Below, piece by piece: positions 1 through 7,806 of a DNA stretch of 41,661 nt; the first letter of the stretch is position 1; every line of letters begins with the position of its first letter. The position numbers and the translations under genes are program-made. Location of the stretch: assembly GCA_018831195.1 (NCBI GenBank), contig JAHJDP010000035.1, forward strand, positions 1-41,661, read 5' to 3'. Origin of the DNA: Candidatus Eisenbacteria bacterium (GTDB lineage: Bacteria > Eisenbacteria > RBG-16-71-46 > CAIMUX01 > JAHJDP01). The notes under the pieces are model-generated. The model did no database searches and had not been told where the DNA came from. It saw nothing but the letters and a program-made list of their open reading frames with translations.

Positions 1-1
1 C

Positions 2-1099
2 ATCACCAGGCACTTAACGGACCTCGGTATCCCCCCAGCCTATGTCAAGGACGGCCGCAAGGTCGCGACGAGAGGCAAACGGAAGCAAGGTACCGCTGGG
101 GTCTGGTGGCCGGGAAGGGTCGGATTGATCATCCGCAACACGACCTACAAAGGTGTCCACTACTTCGGCCGCCGGGCGAAACGAATCAAGGAACCTATCA
201 AACGCCAGGTCCCCGCTATTGTAAGCGAGGAAACTTGGGACAAGGCTCAAAAGACCCTCAAGAGGAACCTCATGCGTTCCCCCCGCAACGCCAAGAATCG
301 TTACCTGCTCAGGTCACTGATCAAATGCGGGATATGCGGCCTCAACTTTGGTGGCCTCAACGACCACAATGACACGCCATACTACCGCTGCGGAGGTAAG
401 AGGAAACTGCGCGGCATCTATGGCAAGACCGGAGAGCCCTGTCGATCAAAATACGTCCCCCTCGCAATTGAGGATATGATCTGGGCCGACCTGGAAGAAT
501 TTCTGCGGAACCCGGGCGATGTGCTGAAGACGCTGGCCGAGAATATGGACGGCCTGGAGGATGATGACTCAATCGCCAAGAGAGAACTCGAACTGATCCA
601 GGAGCAGCTCAAAGAGAAAGATATTGAAAGAGGACGCATCCTAAACCTTTATCGCCGGGGCACGATCGACACCGCCCTCCTGGACCATCAGATGGCTGAC
701 ATTGAGACGGAGCGCCAAAACCTCACACAAGCCCTCGTGTGCGTGCGGGAGCGCCTGGGAGGCGTCCAGGCCGCGGCGACCCGAATTGACTCGGCTGAGG
801 CCCTCCTGAGCGAGTTAAACGGCCGACTGGACGGCACTCTGACGTGGGAACTTAAGCGGGAGATCGTGGAGACGCTTGTGGAGGGGATTATTGTGGAGAC
901 GGTCGAGAAGAAGAACGGTAAGAAGGAAGCGATTGTACATGTAACCTACTGTTTTGATAAACCGAATTCCCTACTTACAAACCACACGCAGATTCGTGCG
1001 AGTCGCAGGTGGGGATTAAAAATCAGCCGGATGTATAAGATGGGAGCCGGGCGGTCAGCTTGGACAAGCAATGACAGCCTTCGATCGGCGGCGGCTTAA
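2..1099 (+). CDS. Large serine recombinase, C-terminal part (5' end outside window)
   Basis: The reading frame is open from the first bases of the window, so the N-terminal resolvase catalytic domain with the active Ser lies upstream. The visible 365 residues start inside the Recombinase (PF07508-type) domain (IIRNTTYKGVHYFGRR, then VPAIVSEETWDKAQ). A zinc-ribbon follows (KCGICG, then YRCGG and EPCRSK), and then a long charged helical region (ELELIQEQLKEKD onwards) typical of the coiled-coil arm of large serine integrases. Such enzymes cut and rejoin att sites of phages and integrative elements. The last 40 or so residues after the coiled coil look low in complexity. The identity as a large serine recombinase is firm; whether it still works, and which element it moves, cannot be told. 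It is convergent with the ATPase gene that follows. Confidence 0.88.
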   Translation: MTRHLTDLGIPPAYVKDGRKVATRGKRKQGTAGVWWPGRVGLIIRNTTYKGVHYFGRRAKRIKEPIKRQVPAIVSEETWDKAQKTLKRNLMRSPRNAKNRYLLRSLIKCGICGLNFGGLNDHNDTPYYRCGGKRKLRGIYGKTGEPCRSKYVPLAIEDMIWADLEEFLRNPGDVLKTLAENMDGLEDDDSIAKRELELIQEQLKEKDIERGRILNLYRRGTIDTALLDHQMADIETERQNLTQALVCVRERLGGVQAAATRIDSAEALLSELNGRLDGTLTWELKREIVETLVEGIIVETVEKKNGKKEAIVHVTYCFDKPNSLLTNHTQIRASRRWGLKISRMYKMGAGRSAWTSNDSLRSAAA

Positions 1100-1144
1100 C
1101 TCTGAATCACCGCATGAAATTGGTTCAGGATTAGAGCAACAAAC

Positions 1145-2320
1145 TCAGATCAGAGTCCCCGCCCAGAGTTCCTTGCAGAACCGGAGCCACGGCACGATCT
1201 CAATCCCATCCTCAGTCTTGCGGGGATGTTCCACACGAGATACAACGAGGCTTCGTCGCGGCGCGAACTCCTCTCGCAGAGCCCGCATGCCCTTCAGATC
1301 GGCGCTGCGCACCTCCCGGGTGGACTTAAACTCGACGGCAAGTTCCATGGCGCCGATGATGAGATCGACCTCGAAGCCCGAACTTGTTCGCCAGTAGGCC
1401 AGCGGTTGGTCGCACCGCCGATACTCTAAGTAGGCCCGCACCTCGTTCAGCAGGTAATGTTCGAAGGCGCGCCCGAAGGCGTCCGTCCCTTCGTCGATGG
1501 ATTTGACTTCGGGATGGATCTGGTTAGCTACGCCCACATCGAAAAAGTAAAACTTCGCCGTCTCGACCAAGCGACGCTTCTTCTTGCGCCGCCATGGATC
1601 GAGCGTGAAACCAAGCAGCGTGTCTTCGAGGATTTGATAGTAGTTGCGGACCGTACTGGCCGACACTCCACTCTCTCTTGCGACGTTGGCAAAGTTGATC
1701 TGCTGCCCGTGTCCGATTCCGGCGATCTGGAGAAAGCGTGTAAATGCCGGGATGTTGCGGGTAGCCGATTCGTCAATGATCTCTTCCTTGATGTAGTTAT
1801 TAATGTAGGCGCGCAGCAGAAGTTTGGGATCGTCGATGAGATAATGCGCGGGGAGCGCACCATGGCGCAGGATGCGCAAGAGATCGACCTCTCCGATCTC
1901 ATGGCTCGTTAACGGAAGCAGATGGTGATCGATTGCGCGCCCGCCCAGCAGATTGTGGGACTGGCGCCGCAACTTGCGCGCGCTCGATCCGCAGAGCACA
2001 AAACGTGCGCCTGTGTTTTCGAGAAGCCAGTGAACTTCTTCCAGCAGCGCGGGCACTTTCTGAATCTCATCAATGACGACGACTTCCGGGCGCTCGGCAA
2101 GGATCTCTTCGCGCAGCAGTCCAGGCCTCACGCTCAACTCAGCGCTGAGATCGGTGTCGAGCAGGTCATAGAAGCGAGCGTCGCGGAATCGTGCCCGCAA
2201 ATAAGTCGTTTTGCCGGTCTGCCGTGCTCCCCAGAGAAAGGATGCGCTCGACCCAGTCGCTGGATTGGGAATCCAGACTAGATCAAGGCTGCGCTGGATG
2301 GGTACAAATCGTCGCTTCAT
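1145..2320 (-). CDS. AAA-type ATPase with DUF4143 (restriction-fold) C-terminal domain
   Basis: A 391-residue protein. Walker A is GARQTGKTT near residue 35 and Walker B is VVVIDEIQ near residue 85, followed by a sensor-like FVLCGSSARKL. This is the pattern of the AAA_14 family. A small helical, winged-helix-like stretch (ANVARESGVSASTVRNYYQIL) comes next. The C-terminal part carries FEVDLIIG and AVEFKST, which fit the D and ExK elements of a restriction-endonuclease-like DUF4143 domain. The family is common in genome islands and its cellular role is not settled. I chose the ATG at 2320, where homologues begin MKRRF; a TTG at 2338 would add six residues. No clear Shine-Dalgarno is visible. 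It has no obvious operon partner and ends 45 bp from the recombinase. Confidence 0.85.
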   Translation of the reverse strand: MKRRFVPIQRSLDLVWIPNPATGSSASFLWGARQTGKTTYLRARFRDARFYDLLDTDLSAELSVRPGLLREEILAERPEVVVIDEIQKVPALLEEVHWLLENTGARFVLCGSSARKLRRQSHNLLGGRAIDHHLLPLTSHEIGEVDLLRILRHGALPAHYLIDDPKLLLRAYINNYIKEEIIDESATRNIPAFTRFLQIAGIGHGQQINFANVARESGVSASTVRNYYQILEDTLLGFTLDPWRRKKKRRLVETAKFYFFDVGVANQIHPEVKSIDEGTDAFGRAFEHYLLNEVRAYLEYRRCDQPLAYWRTSSGFEVDLIIGAMELAVEFKSTREVRSADLKGMRALREEFAPRRSLVVSRVEHPRKTEDGIEIVPWLRFCKELWAGTLI

Positions 2321-2395
2321 GTGTGGATTCTCATGCAAATCCGTAACTTAGTCAACGATTATTTTGATTTGTAATTCTTCACGGCAAAACCATGT

Positions 2396-2432
2396 TGTCC
2401 TGATTCACGACAACTTGTGCTGTTTCGAGACA
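2396..2432 (+). promoter_or_regulatory. Two tandem 17-bp repeats, candidate enhancer-binding-protein sites
   Basis: Site A at 2396-2412 and site B at 2416-2432 both fit TGTC-n-TG-n-TTC-n-CGACA; A is exact and B has two mismatches. Their starts are 20 bp apart, close to two helical turns. They lie about 125-160 bp upstream of the start site predicted from the sigma-54 promoter, a usual distance for NtrC-family activator sites. A third copy is at 2871-2887. The repeats are read directly; the role is inference. Confidence 0.5.
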
Positions 2433-2530
2433 CTGCTATGTCAACAGCTTCACTCTCCGAGAGATCGCCATAAATCCGCAACTCTTTGATACTTAAAGCA
2501 AAAGGTGCTATTTATTCACTTTTTAGGATT

Positions 2531-2546
2531 TGGCACAACCATTGCA
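2531..2546 (+). promoter_or_regulatory. Sigma-54 promoter (-24/-12)
   Basis: TGGCAC-AACCA-TTGCA matches the sigma-54 consensus TGGCAC-N5-TTGCW at every conserved base with exact spacing. The GC at 2544-2545 places transcription start near 2557. No gene starts soon after; a structured non-coding stretch with a terminator follows. Two NtrC-family regulators are encoded within 8 kb. Confidence 0.85.
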
Positions 2547-2556
2547 ATACTTAGTA

Positions 2557-2807
2557 AACACTGCTACGCGAGTTTGACCCCCCTTGACGGCCGAGGCGAT
2601 TCTTATCGCCGGGGAGCGTGGCAAGGGTTTCGAGGTGAGGTGGTGTGTTGTCAGGTGCGCCGCGCTCCGCGTTTTGAACGAGGCCCGAGAACTGGGGCCT
2701 GGATCTTTGGAATTCCCCAACCCTCTGTGCGGGTTTTACCTGCCGGTGTGGTGGATGGATTCGACTGTACCCTGGGGCCCCGGTTCGCGGGCCTCGTTCT
2801 TTTTTTT
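2557..2807 (+). ncRNA. Candidate sigma-54-dependent structured small RNA
   Basis: From the predicted start site to the end of the U-tract the transcript would be about 250 nt. It folds into three consecutive stems: a 6-bp hairpin with a TCTT loop (2595-2600 with 2605-2610), a 10-bp stem (2613-2622 with 2659-2668), and a long stem of 23 pairs in 24 positions (2676-2699 with 2776-2799) holding a 76-nt apical region. Eight T follow at 2800-2807. I do not recognise it as 6S, tmRNA, SRP RNA or RNase P RNA. Open frames crossing this region run through stem and U-tract and show no protein-like features. The stems are read directly; that it is transcribed as one RNA is inference. Confidence 0.65.
2676..2807 (+). 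terminator. Long-stem intrinsic terminator of the candidate RNA
   Basis: The outer 12 bp (2676-2687 with 2788-2799) are perfectly complementary. One A-G mismatch follows, then 11 more pairs including one G-U. The 3' arm is directly followed by T8. The next gene starts 214 bp later, so the stretch at 2531-2807 forms its own transcription unit. Confidence 0.7.
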
Positions 2808-2870
2808 GCTCTTTTCCCATCCTCGGTTTTTATCATTTAACTCTTTTTGTATCCCTTGTGACTACCGAAC

Positions 2871-2887
2871 TGTCTTGTTTCGCGACA
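2871..2887 (+). promoter_or_regulatory. Third copy of the 17-bp repeat, upstream of the oxidoreductase operon
   Basis: TGTC-TTGTTTCGC-GACA agrees with site A (2396-2412) at 14 of 17 positions, with the TGTC-N9-GACA ends identical. It sits just upstream of the possible -35 at 2900 and so could control the operon starting at 3021. Confidence 0.4.
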
Positions 2888-2899
2888 CAGTTATTCTCG

Positions 2900-2927
2900 T
2901 TCACAAATGAAGTTTACGATGTAGACT
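2900..2927 (+). promoter_or_regulatory. Possible sigma-70-type promoter for the oxidoreductase operon
   Basis: TTCACA (2900-2905), a 16-nt spacer and TAGACT (2922-2927) give 5 of 6 and 4 of 6 matches to the sigma-70 consensus. This leaves a leader of about 90 nt before the ATG at 3021. The rest of 2808-3020 is AT-rich and shows no gene. Moderate support only. Confidence 0.3.
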
Positions 2928-3020
2928 TGTAACATGTTATTAAACAAGGGCTTGGGATTTCAAAAAAGGGCTAGTGAAGGGAACGGTTCTTGAACTACAC
3001 TGAAACGGAGGATCGAATCG

Positions 3021-3455
3021 ATGGAAGCTTTCACAACCGGTCCCAAGGTTAATTTTGGAAGGGTGACCGGCTCAGATCCAGGAATTCTGGTGGTTAGCCG
3101 GGACAGCGCCTTTCTGGACAGCTTGAGAGTCCGGTGTTCGGATATTGACCCGCTTCGCTTTCAGCGGGTCGAGACCGGCAGATCCGCGCTGGACTCAGTG
3201 GAGGCCCGTGAAGTCCGCCTTGCCTTGGTGGATGAGACGGTGGTTGATATAGCCGCCGACCACCTCGTCTATCTCCTTCACACCCTGAAGCGGGATCTCC
3301 CGATCCTGTTTCTGACCGCATCGCCTTCACTCCATCAGGAAAGAGCGGCCAGACGATCCGGCGCTCTTCTGTATGCCCCAAAAGGGGATTGGGATCTGAT
3401 TCAAAAGGCCCTGAGTCATTATTCTTCAGGAGGTAAAAAACGTGTCGGCGGATGA
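3021..3455 (+). CDS. Stand-alone divergent response-regulator receiver protein
   Basis: A 144-residue single-domain protein. It keeps the receiver pattern: hydrophobic strand ILVVSRDS near residue 22, LALVDET around the expected phospho-Asp, LFLTAS with the switch Thr, and APKGDWD with the conserved Lys. The N-terminal acidic cluster is reduced (SRD instead of DDD), so metal binding and phosphorylation may be altered. The ATG has GGAG 9 nt upstream. It overlaps the ferredoxin-subunit gene by 14 bp, so the two are co-translated; a receiver at the head of a 2-oxoacid oxidoreductase operon is unusual. It may sense or regulate that complex, or be an orphan phosphate relay partner for the nearby kinase. 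No output domain is present. Confidence 0.75.
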   Translation: MEAFTTGPKVNFGRVTGSDPGILVVSRDSAFLDSLRVRCSDIDPLRFQRVETGRSALDSVEAREVRLALVDETVVDIAADHLVYLLHTLKRDLPILFLTASPSLHQERAARRSGALLYAPKGDWDLIQKALSHYSSGGKKRVGG

Positions 3456-3732
3456 TGTCAAATCCAAAGCAGCTGCAAAGGAAAAACCGAATCGCAAGGT
3501 GGGACCGAAGGGGATCGTGGAGATCTTCCCCGATGAGTGCAAAGGGTGCGGCTATTGTGTTGAGGAGTGCCCGATGAATGTGCTCATGATGTCCGAGAAA
3601 TTCAATCGGAAGGGTTATCACCCGTCGGTTTATATCGGTGATGGTTGTACAGGTTGCGGGATCTGTTTTTACGCCTGCCCCGAACCGGGTGCCATCCGGG
3701 TTCAGAAAATCAAGGAACCGCATCCGGCCTAA
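3442..3732 (+). CDS. vorD: 2-oxoacid:ferredoxin oxidoreductase, ferredoxin-like (delta) subunit
   Basis: A 96-residue protein with two [4Fe-4S] motifs, [12 protein letters not shown] near residue 34 and [12 protein letters not shown] near residue 72, as in the delta subunits (VorD/KorD) that pass electrons from the TPP site to ferredoxin. It starts at a GTG preceded by AGGAGG. The N-terminal 25 residues are lysine-rich and probably disordered. Directly downstream come the alpha and beta-gamma subunits, so this is a complete complex. Substrate choice (branched-chain 2-oxoacids or 2-oxoglutarate) cannot be decided from sequence by eye; the symbol follows the Vor naming by analogy with gene order in other anaerobes. 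Confidence 0.88.
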   Translation: MSADDVKSKAAAKEKPNRKVGPKGIVEIFPDECKGCGYCVEECPMNVLMMSEKFNRKGYHPSVYIGDGCTGCGICFYACPEPGAIRVQKIKEPHPA

Positions 3733-3800
3733 GTCCCGCCTGTGGGGTTCAAAGGGACCGGCTGACGCGTTGGCCCAATTACGGAAGTGAGGTGCAGACC

Positions 3801-4874
3801 ATGCCCAAGATGTTGTTGAAAGGGAATGATGCCGTTGTACGGGGAGCCATCTTGGCCGGGTGCCGGCTGTACTTCGGTTATCCGATTACCCCGGCGAGTG
3901 AAATTGCGGAAACGGCCGCGAAGTTCTTTCCCCTCGTCGGAGGTTCGTTCCTCCAAGCCGAATCGGAAGTCGCCGCGATCAATATGGTCTATGGCGCCGC
4001 CGCGGCGGGTGTGCGCGCGATGACCGCCTCTTCGGGACCGGGAATCAGTCTGAAACAAGAGGGGATCTCATACCTTGCCGGATCGGAATTGCCTTGTGTC
4101 ATCGTCGATATCATGCGGGGCGGCCCGGGGTTGGGGAATATTGCTCCCGAACAGGGCGATTATAATCAGGTCGTTAAGGGTGGCGGGCACGGCAATTACA
4201 AGACGATTGTTGTGGCACCCGCTTCCGTTCAGGAAATGTGTGATTTCGCCTTTCTCGCTTTCGAATTGGCGGATCGTTATCGCAATCCGGTTTGCATCCT
4301 TACGGATGGATTCATCGGCCAGATGATGGAGCCGGTCGAATTCCCCGAGCCGATCAAAGAGATTCCCAAGAAACCTTGGTCCGTCGATCCACAATACAAG
4401 ATCCGCGAAAACCTCATTTCCTCGATCTATCTCAGCAATGTTGAACTTGAAGCCCACATCAATCATTTGCAGGACAAATACCGCGAGGTGGAGAAGAACG
4501 AGATCCGTTACGAAACGTATAAGACCGAAGACGCCGACCTGATCTTAATCGCCTACGGCATCGTTTCACGCCTGGCAAAAACGGCGATTGATCAGGCGAG
4601 AGCGGAAGGGATGAAGGTCGGTTTACTGCGGCCGATCACTCTCTGGCCCTTCCCCTCGCAGGCGATTCGGGATGTCGCCGGCCGCGCGCAGGCGATTCTC
4701 GTCTCGGAGATGTCGGTGGGTCAAATGGTGGATGATGTCCGTCTCGCCATCGAAGGCCGGGTGCCGATTGAGTTCTATGGAAGATATGGTGGCAGTGTCC
4801 CGTCGGCCGCGGAGCTTTATGACAAGATCTGCGCCCTGATCCGGAAGGATCAGGCTGCTGCGGTAAGGAGTTAA
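3801..4874 (+). CDS. vorB: 2-oxoacid:ferredoxin oxidoreductase alpha subunit (VorB/KorA type)
   Basis: A 357-residue protein, the usual length of a stand-alone alpha subunit without fused gamma. It begins [20 protein letters not shown] followed by [13 protein letters not shown], the hallmark of the pyrimidine-binding domain of this family, and has the [14 protein letters not shown] stretch near residue 75. It catalyses oxidative decarboxylation of a 2-oxoacid to its acyl-CoA with reduction of ferredoxin, in the cytoplasm and usually under anaerobic or low-oxygen metabolism. The open frame extends upstream, but the ATG at 3801 has a GAGGTG 8 nt before it and fits the family start. It is followed after 3 bp by the beta-gamma gene. 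Confidence 0.9.
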   Translation: MPKMLLKGNDAVVRGAILAGCRLYFGYPITPASEIAETAAKFFPLVGGSFLQAESEVAAINMVYGAAAAGVRAMTASSGPGISLKQEGISYLAGSELPCVIVDIMRGGPGLGNIAPEQGDYNQVVKGGGHGNYKTIVVAPASVQEMCDFAFLAFELADRYRNPVCILTDGFIGQMMEPVEFPEPIKEIPKKPWSVDPQYKIRENLISSIYLSNVELEAHINHLQDKYREVEKNEIRYETYKTEDADLILIAYGIVSRLAKTAIDQARAEGMKVGLLRPITLWPFPSQAIRDVAGRAQAILVSEMSVGQMVDDVRLAIEGRVPIEFYGRYGGSVPSAAELYDKICALIRKDQAAAVRS

Positions 4875-4877
4875 GCC

Positions 4878-6329
4878 ATGGCGAAGGAAGTCTTCGAAAA
4901 ATCATCATCGTTCTACGGAAGTTATGAACGACGTCCCGGCGCCGATAAGGTCACAACCCATTACTGCCCCGGTTGCGGTCATGGAAACGTTCACAAACTG
5001 ATTGCCGAGACGATCGAGGATATGGGCATACAAGATCGCACCATCTTCGTGAGTCCGGTCGGTTGCAGTGTCTTCGCCTATTATTATTTTGCGACAGGAA
5101 ACGTACAAGTCGCGCACGGCCGGGCTCCCGCGGCGGCCACGGGTATCAAGCGGGCCCATCCCGATTCGATCGTCATCGTTTATCAGGGTGACGGCGATCT
5201 GGCGGCGATTGGAACGGCTGAAATCCTCCACGCCGCCAATCGCGGTGAAGGAATCACCGTCTTCTTTATCAATAACGCCATTTATGGGATGACCGGGGGG
5301 CAGATGGCGCCCACGACATTGGTCGGACAGAAGACCACCACCACGCCCCGCGGCCGCACCGTCGAGAATGAGGGCCATCCTCTGCGTATAGCGGAGTTGC
5401 TTTCCGGTTTGGAAGCGCCGGTCTATATCGAACGCACGGCCGCGTCCGACGCCAAGCATATGAACAAAACGCGCAAGGCGATCCGCAAAGCGATCCAGGC
5501 GCAGATCGATGGCAAGGGATTTAGTTTCGTTGAAATTCTCTCTCCCTGTCCCACCGGTTGGGGAATCAGCCCGGTGAAGAGCCGTGGATGGATACACGAG
5601 GCGCTCGAACCCATCTTTCCCCTGGGTGTGACCAAGGACAGAATCCAAGAGCTTCCCGCTCATCCCCGGGGAAAGCGGATTGAGCCTGCGAATGATGAAT
5701 TGTGGGACATTCTCGAGATCCCTTCCGGCAATGGGCAGGGTGAACAGGCTTCGACGAAGATGGATCATGTGGCGGCGAAATATCGGGATCCCTTGATCAA
5801 AGTGGCCGGTTTCGGCGGCCAAGGGGTTCTTATGCTGGGTGTGGCGCTGGCCGACTGCGGTATGCGTTATGGGTATAATGTCTCGTGGCTGCCGTCTTAT
5901 GGGCCGGAGATGCGCGGTGGAACGGCCAACTGCCATGTTCGGATGGCAAGCGAACCGATCGGCTCGCCCATTGTTGCGGAGATCAGCGTGCTTGTGGCGA
6001 TGAACCGGCCGTCGCTCGAGAAGTTCGAGAAGGATCTCATTCCCGGCGGATTGCTTTTCTACGATTCCACGCTGGTCGATGTCGAACCGACACGGACCGA
6101 TGTGCAGGTTATTCCCATCCCGGCGACAAAGCTGGCTGACGAACTGGGACAGACACGGGCGGCCAATATGGTGATCATGGGCGCCTATATCACGATAACA
6201 AAAATATTCCCCTTGGAGCACGCCATTAATACACTGCCGGATTTCATCAAGAAAAGTTCGATGATTCCGTTGAATGTGGAGGCGCTGAAACGTGGGGAGA
6301 AGTTCATCCTGGAAGAGTATAAAAAGTAA
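4878..6329 (+). CDS. 2-oxoacid:ferredoxin oxidoreductase, fused beta and gamma subunits
   Basis: A 483-residue protein. Residues 1 to about 285 are the TPP-binding beta subunit: YCPGCGHGNVHKL, then GDGDLAAIGT and NNAIYGMTGGQ, which bind Mg-TPP. Residues from about 300 form a complete gamma domain: VAGFGGQGVLMLG, then SYGPEMRGGTANC. In most organisms these are two genes (beta about 250 residues, gamma about 180), so this is a beta-gamma fusion. The ATG lies 3 bp after the alpha-subunit stop with AAGGAG 8 nt upstream. Together with the preceding genes it makes the four classical subunits in three polypeptides. The linker at about 265-300 (SGNGQGEQASTKMD) looks flexible. Confidence 0.9.
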   Translation: MAKEVFEKSSSFYGSYERRPGADKVTTHYCPGCGHGNVHKLIAETIEDMGIQDRTIFVSPVGCSVFAYYYFATGNVQVAHGRAPAAATGIKRAHPDSIVIVYQGDGDLAAIGTAEILHAANRGEGITVFFINNAIYGMTGGQMAPTTLVGQKTTTTPRGRTVENEGHPLRIAELLSGLEAPVYIERTAASDAKHMNKTRKAIRKAIQAQIDGKGFSFVEILSPCPTGWGISPVKSRGWIHEALEPIFPLGVTKDRIQELPAHPRGKRIEPANDELWDILEIPSGNGQGEQASTKMDHVAAKYRDPLIKVAGFGGQGVLMLGVALADCGMRYGYNVSWLPSYGPEMRGGTANCHVRMASEPIGSPIVAEISVLVAMNRPSLEKFEKDLIPGGLLFYDSTLVDVEPTRTDVQVIPIPATKLADELGQTRAANMVIMGAYITITKIFPLEHAINTLPDFIKKSSMIPLNVEALKRGEKFILEEYKK

Positions 6330-6360
6330 CAGTCATTTGAAATTGCATCGAAGGTTCAGC

Positions 6361-6385
6361 ACGGGCGTCGGATTCCGACGCCCGT
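6361..6385 (+). terminator. Strong hairpin after the oxidoreductase operon
   Basis: A perfect inverted repeat of 12 bp (ACGGGCGTCGGA and its complement) starts 31 bp past the stop. There is no U-tract, so it may act as a Rho-independent-like barrier or an mRNA 3' stabiliser. Confidence 0.5.
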
Positions 6386-6419
6386 ACAATTAAGCAACCG
6401 GCAGATCATCGAGGAGATT

Positions 6420-7793
6420 ATGGCGCCGGTTCCTGTAAAAATCCTGATTGTTGAAGATGATTTGAGCATGGCTGACACCTGTGAAAAGCTCTTTCGCAGA
6501 GAGCGTCTGCCTGTCGAAAAAGTCTACTCCGGTGACGAAGCTCTTCAGCGCGTTCAAAACGATCCTTCCATAAACATTGTGCTCACCGATCTTCGAATGC
6601 CGGGAATGGATGGCACCGAACTTCTGCGGCGGATAAAAGAAATCCGGCCTGAAATCGATGTCATTATCATGACCGGGTATGGGACGATTCAAAACGCCAT
6701 CCAGGCGATGAAAATCGGAGCGACAGATTACATTACAAAACCGTTCGACCGCGAAGAGCTGCTCCGAGCCATCGATCAGATTCTGGAAGCGCGGCAATTG
6801 AAACATGAGGTCGCTCGATTGAAGGAAGAGCTGGGTCAGACCTATGGATTCACCAATCTGGTGGGCCGCGGACCGGCGATGCAGCAGATTTTCTCGCAGA
6901 TCCGGGCCGCCGCCCGGAATGAATCGAGTGTTCTTATTCTTGGAGAAAGCGGCACGGGGAAAGAACTCGTCGCCCGGGCCATTCATTATTCCAGCGATCG
7001 CAAAGATGGACCGTTTGTACCGGTCAATTGCGGAGCGATACCAAAGGAGTTGATTGAATCAGAGCTCTTTGGACACCGGCGCGGCTCTTTCACCGGCGCC
7101 AGTCAAGACACCGTGGGTCTGTTCCGCTCCGCCGACGGCGGCACCATCTTCTTGGATGAAATCGCCGAAATGCCGATCGAAACACAGGCGACGCTGCTCC
7201 GGACGCTTCAAGATAAACGGGTGCGCGCCGTGGGAGACGTCAGCGAAATCCAGGTGGATACCCGGTTTGTAGCGGCGATGAACCAGAAGGTCGAAACCGC
7301 TTTGCAGGCTGGAAAACTTAGGCAGGATCTCTATTACCGAATCGGTGTCATCATTGTGAAACTGCCTCCATTGAGAGACCGCACAGAGGACATTCCTTTT
7401 CTGATCCAGTATTTTCTCGAGAAATTCAACAAATCCTTCCGGAATAAGATCCAGGGCGTAGCCCCCCAGGCGCTGCAAAGGCTGCAGGAGTATTCCTGGC
7501 CGGGGAATGTCCGTGAGCTGGAGAATTTTATCGAGTCGAGTTATGCTATCGGGGCCGAAGGCCAGCTTGATGTCAGACATCTTCCCGATACGATCCTCAA
7601 GCCGGCGCGCGCGCCGCAGGACCGCCTCGAGGATCCATCAACCCTGCCTCTGGCTGATGTGGAGCGCGAGGCCGTCATCCGGGCCCTGGAGAGGGCGGGT
7701 GGGAATAAATCACGGGCGGCCGAGGCCTTGCGGATTTCCAGATCCCGCTTGTACAAAAAAATCCACGATTATGGACTGACCCAATGGCTATGA
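6420..7793 (+). CDS. NtrC-family sigma-54-dependent response regulator
   Basis: A 457-residue protein. The receiver domain (1-120) has the acidic pocket VEDD, phospho-Asp in LTDLRMPG near residue 57, MTGYG and ITKPF. The central AAA+ domain has Walker A GESGTGKE near 173, GSFTGA in the sigma-54-contacting loop (normally GAFTGA), and Walker B IFLDEIAE. The C-terminus is a Fis-type helix-turn-helix (NKSRAAEALRISRSRLYKKI). It should activate sigma-54 promoters after phosphorylation by the histidine kinase encoded 13 bp downstream. GAGGAG precedes the ATG. The Ala-to-Ser change in the loop occurs in other active members of the family. The sigma-54 promoter at 2531 is a plausible target. Confidence 0.95.
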   Translation: MAPVPVKILIVEDDLSMADTCEKLFRRERLPVEKVYSGDEALQRVQNDPSINIVLTDLRMPGMDGTELLRRIKEIRPEIDVIIMTGYGTIQNAIQAMKIGATDYITKPFDREELLRAIDQILEARQLKHEVARLKEELGQTYGFTNLVGRGPAMQQIFSQIRAAARNESSVLILGESGTGKELVARAIHYSSDRKDGPFVPVNCGAIPKELIESELFGHRRGSFTGASQDTVGLFRSADGGTIFLDEIAEMPIETQATLLRTLQDKRVRAVGDVSEIQVDTRFVAAMNQKVETALQAGKLRQDLYYRIGVIIVKLPPLRDRTEDIPFLIQYFLEKFNKSFRNKIQGVAPQALQRLQEYSWPGNVRELENFIESSYAIGAEGQLDVRHLPDTILKPARAPQDRLEDPSTLPLADVEREAVIRALERAGGNKSRAAEALRISRSRLYKKIHDYGLTQWL

Positions 7794-7806
7794 AGGGACG
7801 GCTCCG

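Noticed and set aside
2557-2807. 6S RNA, tmRNA, SRP RNA or RNase P RNA
   Set aside because: The three-stem layout and lack of the conserved blocks of these RNAs do not fit any of them.
2505-2910. Two open frames of about 110 codons on the plus strand
   Set aside because: They run through the sigma-54 promoter region, the 24-position stem and the T8 tract, and their products (for example SRASFFFLLFSHPRF) look like translated terminator.
3094-3723. A 209-codon minus-strand frame
   Set aside because: It is the antisense of the receiver and ferredoxin-subunit genes, which have clear domains and ribosome binding sites.
4905-6221. A 438-codon minus-strand frame
   Set aside because: It is a shadow of the beta-gamma oxidoreductase gene; no domain is seen in it.
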